Positions 28,136 through 31,404 of a stretch of 31,404 nt of DNA are shown here, piece by piece. Each line of letters begins with the position of its first letter. Position 1 is the stretch's first letter. This DNA comes from Chara braunii (lineage: Eukaryota > Streptophyta > Charophyceae > Charales > Characeae). The stretch spans positions 585,426 to 616,829 of the forward strand of contig BFEA01000735.1 in the NCBI GenBank assembly GCA_003427395.1, in the 5' to 3' direction. A program made the position numbers and the translations under genes. Under the pieces are notes generated by a model, which saw only the letters and a program-made list of their open reading frames with translations, was not told where the DNA came from and did no database searches.

Positions 28136-28209
28136 ATTTTTAAAAAAAGCATAAATAAAGAATTGTGTGAGTGAGAATTAAAAAAAAAAGAAGAAAAAGA
28201 TCGTCTCCA

Positions 28210-28309
28210 GGGGCCAAGTCCCATTTACCCGAATGATCGATTTCTGACCGCAGATTTGGAAAATCAACGACCAGAAATCAAAGGATCAGTGTAAGTGGGA
28301 CTTGGTCCC
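28210..28309. mobile_element. MITE family M4, copy 5 (diverged)
   Basis: GGGGCCAAGTCCCATTTACC at the left and GTAAGTGGGACTTGGTCCC at the right, core GACCGCAGATTTGGAAAATC. Its ends are intermediate between M4 and M5. Confidence 0.75.
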
Positions 28310-28344
28310 AGGAGAGAGACGCAGTACGTCTTTTATGTGTGATT

Positions 28345-28500
28345 GAGAAGGATTTATTTATCTATTCTGCTTATTTATTCAAATTAATCACCTATTTATT
28401 TATATTTATTTCTTTAAAACCTTTTTAATTAGTTGGTTTATTTATTTACTTACTTATTGGAAGTTATTGCTTTGTTGTTTACTTATTTATTTAGTTTAAT
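28345..28500. repeat. Degenerate TTTA/TTAT repeat
   Basis: Repeated ATTTATTTA and ACTTACTTATT stretches, A/T-rich. No coding content. Confidence 0.8.
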
Positions 28501-28616
28501 TGGAAGGCGTGAGCACGATCGTCCCGACGAAAGAGACGTAGTCCGGATGTGCGAGTGAGCAGGATTTTTTTTCCCCTCCTCTTTTTTTTTTTTTTCCAAG
28601 GAATGGATCTTCACCG

Positions 28617-28768
28617 GGGGCGGGATCCCACTAGCAAAGAGACTTGGATTGCGCGCCTGAATCTGGACGTGCTTGTGGAGAGGTGCAGGAAAATTCATCT
28701 GGGACGTGCTCCATGAAATGCAGCCAGATACACGTCGATCTTAATTGAATTCAAACGTGACCTCGCCC
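28617..28768. mobile_element. MITE family M5, copy 3
   Basis: GGGGCGGGATCCCACTAGCA at the left. The arm GCGCCTGAATCTGGACGTGC and GTGGAGAGGTGCAG match the arms of copy 1. The right end ACGTGACCTCGCCCCTGG is diverged. Confidence 0.7.
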
Positions 28769-30076
28769 CTGGGACAGCTACGTAGGACTTGGAATCTGTA
28801 AGTGAGCAGTTTTTTTTTGTTTTTTTTTTCCCTTCCCTTGTTCTTCAAGGAGTCAGCAGGAGAGGGGGGGTGCTCGTATCACCTCCATAAATGGAACCTT
28901 CATCGAAATTTCAAAACAGAAAAAAAAAAAAAAAAAGGAAAATAAAGGAGTCAGCAGAATCTTCTTCACGAAAGGTATCTAGCTCTAGGAATGTGGGCAT
29001 CTTTTTTTTTTTTTTTTTTTTTTTTGGAGAAAATCAATGTGTGGATCTTTTTACTGGTTGACGGGGACCAGGAGGCAGGGAGATGAACACGATGTTTTTT
29101 TTTTTTGTTTTTTTTTTTTTTTTTCAGAGATGAACACGGTGTTACAACGACTGAATAGATGAAAACAAAAAAGAATTGACGTACCTTTTCTGGATTGAAC
29201 CTACCTATTTATCTATTTATTTAATATTATATAATAATAATACCAATCAATCTAACAACTCAAATTGATCTCAATTTTTTTACGTAATCTATTTGAAAAA
29301 ACGTGTTCCATTATGATCTACAATTCGAGAATTTAATAATAATAATATACGAAAAACCGTAAGGAGGAGTGCTTTTAAAACCAACAAAATCAACCTCACA
29401 TTGCTCCCAAGTCTAACTGAAGGAATTACCTTGTACAAATATACTTAATATATATTATATATATATAATGTTTTATATATTTCGGCGGGTCGTCGCGGAC
29501 CGGCCGCTCGACCATTTCCCAATCAACATTTATTAATCCAAATAATATAATCCCAAAAAAAAATAAAAAAAAATCATATCGAATGCATTCGGTCGTGCCT
29601 GTTGATCTTCTTCATTCGATCTTCAACCACTCAGACATAGTGCCACACGTGTCGGGCGGGAGCTATCATATCCGACGGATGACTTGTTTCTCTCTTCCTT
29701 TTTCTTTTTTTTTTTTTTCTTTTTTTTAATCATCTTCCTATTTTAATCATGTCAGTTAATAACCGGAAAAAAAAAAAGTTAGGTAGTGACGGGCTCTGAC
29801 GATACTCTACTGTTGTTGACACTGTTGTCAACAAGTGTGACTGTGTGTATGTGTGATGCATGTGTCCTGGCCCACTGACCAAATACATCGAAAGCAAAGA
29901 CGTCGCTGGGACCTTTCTTACCACTCTATCGCACAAATGGCCAGTAAAGATACGATCCCGACAGGTTTTTTTTTTTTTTTTTTTTTTGCGGGGGGGGGTG
30001 GGCTCCGGGGGGTGCGGGGAAGGTAGGAGAGAGGGGGCCAGGGGGTTTACCCGATCTACTACGTAATCAAATTGAA
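28769..30076. other. A/T-rich DNA with many homopolymers, no gene
   Basis: T or A runs lie near 28811, 28920-28936, 29003-29025, 29095-29123, 29706-29727 and 29967-29987. The section 29196-29580 is markedly A/T-rich, with TAATAA and TATATA stretches, unlike the GC-rich Harbinger interior. Nothing could be assigned. Confidence 0.5.
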
Positions 30077-30178
30077 TCTTCATCGGAATAGAAGAACGGC
30101 CGGTCATTGTAGCTGTATCTGGACTGAAAAGTGCACCAGATACGGCTACGATGACCGGTCGTTCTTTTCGGGTGAAGA
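30077..30178 (+). mobile_element. MITE family M6, hairpin copy
   Basis: Arms 30093-30122 and 30136-30165 pair over 30 positions around a 13-base loop, and looser outer arms extend to 30077 and 30178. The right end TTCGGGTGAAGACGG matches the M6 terminus. The segment GGTCATTGTAGCTGTAT also resembles the interior of M6 copy 1. Confidence 0.8.
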
Positions 30179-30279
30179 CGGTAGTAGCTTGTGAGACGGT
30201 TGCATTTTGGGCGTTGAGTGAAGACAGAAATCCTTATTAAGTTATTATTACATTTATTTATTAATCAAATCCAATATAT

Positions 30280-30537
30280 CGTCTTCCCGCGAACACAAGG
30301 CACCCTGATCCCTGATGACGAATGTTTACAAGCTAAAATCTTTACCGTTGGATGCATAGCGAAAAAAAAAAATAAAAAAAATCCTTCGGGAGATCCGTTA
30401 AAAGGATTGGAACGATACAGAGAAAGAGACGGTTAGCATTGCCCCTGCGCACTCAAGGATGACACGCATTAATCGAGAAATGGTCCAATTGCAAAAAAAA
30501 GAAAAAAAAGGGTGCGTTGTGTTCGGGGGGAAGACGG
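30280..30537. mobile_element. MITE family M6, copy 3, carrying a U6 copy
   Basis: CGTCTTCCCGCGAACACAAG plus GCACCCT at 30280-30306 is the inverse of GGGTGCGTTGTGTTCGGGGG plus GAAGACGG ending at 30537. The U6-like sequence with A-rich borders sits between the ends. Confidence 0.82.
30382..30491 (+). ncRNA. U6 snRNA-derived copy with small insertions
   Basis: TCCTTCGGGAGATCCGTTAA, then GGATTGGAACGATACAGAGA, then a short insertion, GGTTAGCATTGCCCCTGCGC, CTCAAGGATGACACGCATTA and ATCGAGAAATGGTCCAATT. Full U6 is represented from 5' stem-loop to 3' end, and the ACAGAGA box is intact. Insertions after ACAGAGA and in GCGC-A-AGG would disturb the catalytic fold. An A-rich tail follows (30493-30509), so this is a retropseudogene. 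Confidence 0.88.
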
Positions 30538-30587
30538 TGGTTGGAGAATGGTAATTGGATCATAATGGTCGGAACGACCTTTTTTTT

Positions 30588-30713
30588 TTTTTGTTTGTTT
30601 CTCTTGGTACATGGTCCTATAGACGACGGAGCAGATCTTTTCTAGCTGATCAGATCTGATACAGAAACTACACTTGATCTTTTTAGGCTTCTTAGCCAAA
30701 AATCAGCATATAT
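30588..30713 (-). ncRNA. U2 snRNA-derived, A-tailed copy 4 (diverged)
   Basis: On the minus strand: TTTTTGGCTAAGAAG, a roughly 12-base insertion, AAGATCAAGTGTAGTTTCTG, TATCAGATCTGATCAG, and then CCGTCGTCTATAGGACCATG in the position of stem-loop IIa. It continues into AAACAAACAAAAAAA. The order of blocks and the A-rich end match copies 1 and 2. GTAGTA is changed to GTAGTT. Confidence 0.68.
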
Positions 30714-30783
30714 CACAGCCCCTCGTTTGTTGTCCTCTTCTCTCTCTCTGCCTACGGTTTACCGGGCAGTTCTGTTTGTGACG

Positions 30784-30812
30784 ATATATATATGTATATG
30801 TATATATATATT
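30784..30812. repeat. (TA)n-rich microsatellite
   Basis: TATATATATGTATATGTATA followed by TATATATAT. Confidence 0.9.
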
Positions 30813-30980
30813 TTATTAATCCACTCTAAAAAAAATAGACCGAATTGAATGCAGTTACTCGTATTGATTGGTTCCTTCTCCTCCTCTTTCTTTTTTGTTT
30901 TTTTTTGCCCCCTGAAAATTCATGCTTTCCAAGTTCCAAGTACCCCCCCCCTCACCGATGACGCTGTGTGTGTAACTGTT

Positions 30981-31105
30981 CCATTTTCCGTCCCGTTCCG
31001 TTTTCTGTTCGTTCCGTTCCGTCTTCTGTTCCGTTCCGTTTTCGTGTTCTGTTTTCCGTTTTCTGTTCCGTGTTCCGTTTTCGTGTTCCGTTCCGTTTTC
31101 TGTGC
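30981..31105 (+). repeat. Degenerate GTTCCGTTTTC tandem repeat
   Basis: Units of 5-12 bases built from GTTCCG and TTTTCTGT recur for about 125 bases. The open frames on both strands here, rich in Phe/Val/Pro or Arg/Thr/Glu, are products of the repeat. Confidence 0.9.
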
Positions 31106-31404
31106 GCATCTGGCTGTTGGCTTCGACAGGAGGAGGAGGAACTGCAGTCGAGATGGATCGGGAGTCGGAACATGGTTTATCGTCAGGATTGACGACGAGG
31201 ATCGAGGTCGAGAACCATACATAAAAAAAAAACGTGGGCCCAGTCCCGATCGGTATCGGACATAGCGTGCATCGGGGACCACATTGGATCTGACTCAGCT
31301 GAGGTTTAAGACTCGACAGCTGACGGTTAGTGCAACTACCGGTAGTGTGTTTTATTTTTAGTTTGTTTTCTGTCCTCTCATCTCTACGCGTACTATTCCC
31401 CCTC
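31106..31404. other. Unrecognised right edge
   Basis: No gene, terminal repeat or RNA motif is supported up to the window end. Confidence 0.4.

Noticed and set aside
30849-31282. Phe/Val/Pro-rich and Arg/Thr/Glu-rich frames
   Set aside because: They are produced by the GTTCCGTTTTC repeat on the two strands.

Overview
This window looks like repeat-rich nuclear DNA from a eukaryote. The evidence is several A-tailed copies of spliceosomal U2 and U6 RNA, a PIF/Harbinger transposase, a decayed non-LTR reverse transcriptase, long poly-A/T runs and many (CT)n/(GA)n microsatellites. I see no host gene with a convincing intact reading frame, and no bacterial features. A green-lineage host, such as a streptophyte alga or early land plant, is my guess from the transposon mix. 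The sequence itself does not prove it.

Layout, left to right. Bases 1-2610 hold microsatellite, tandem duplications and a fragment of a long-terminal-repeat (LTR) family. Bases 2611-5132 are a diverged LTR-like unit (copy C). Bases 5133-8625 hold unrecognised DNA, a weak terminal-inverted-repeat (TIR) candidate, very long GA and CT arrays and a 37-base C run. Bases 8700-11530 are a minus-strand LINE remnant with reverse transcriptase blocks, stops and a frameshift. Bases 11674-14321 are a miniature TIR element (MITE) split by a solo LTR-like unit (copy A), with both target duplications visible. Bases 14830-16041 are a second TIR element carrying two A-tailed U2 copies. Bases 16062-17077 hold small MITEs and tandem repeats. 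Bases 17229-23287 are a three-level nest: a roughly 116-base MITE contains a complete PIF/Harbinger element (17278-23217, perfect 21-base TIRs, TGT target duplication), which itself contains another solo LTR-like unit (copy B). The rest holds a degenerate U6 array, about ten short MITEs of two related families, further U2 and U6 retrocopies, hairpins and simple repeats.

The only intact gene is the Harbinger transposase (17871-19154, 427 codons from the first ATG), with a readable D-D-E triad. A possible second gene of the same element lies on the opposite strand, is cut by LTR copy B and has an in-frame stop. Seven CCACAAGG motifs sit just inside the two ends and are candidate transposase binding sites. 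A shorter MITE family here shares the first 15 TIR bases with one difference, so the transposase may mobilise it.

The most unusual feature is the density of snRNA-derived DNA: four U2-like and at least three U6-like loci in 16 kb. Three of the U2 copies reach the same region (stem-loop IIa) and then pass into an A-rich tail. That suggests a repeat family with a U2-derived head, or repeated retroposition of the same truncated RNA.
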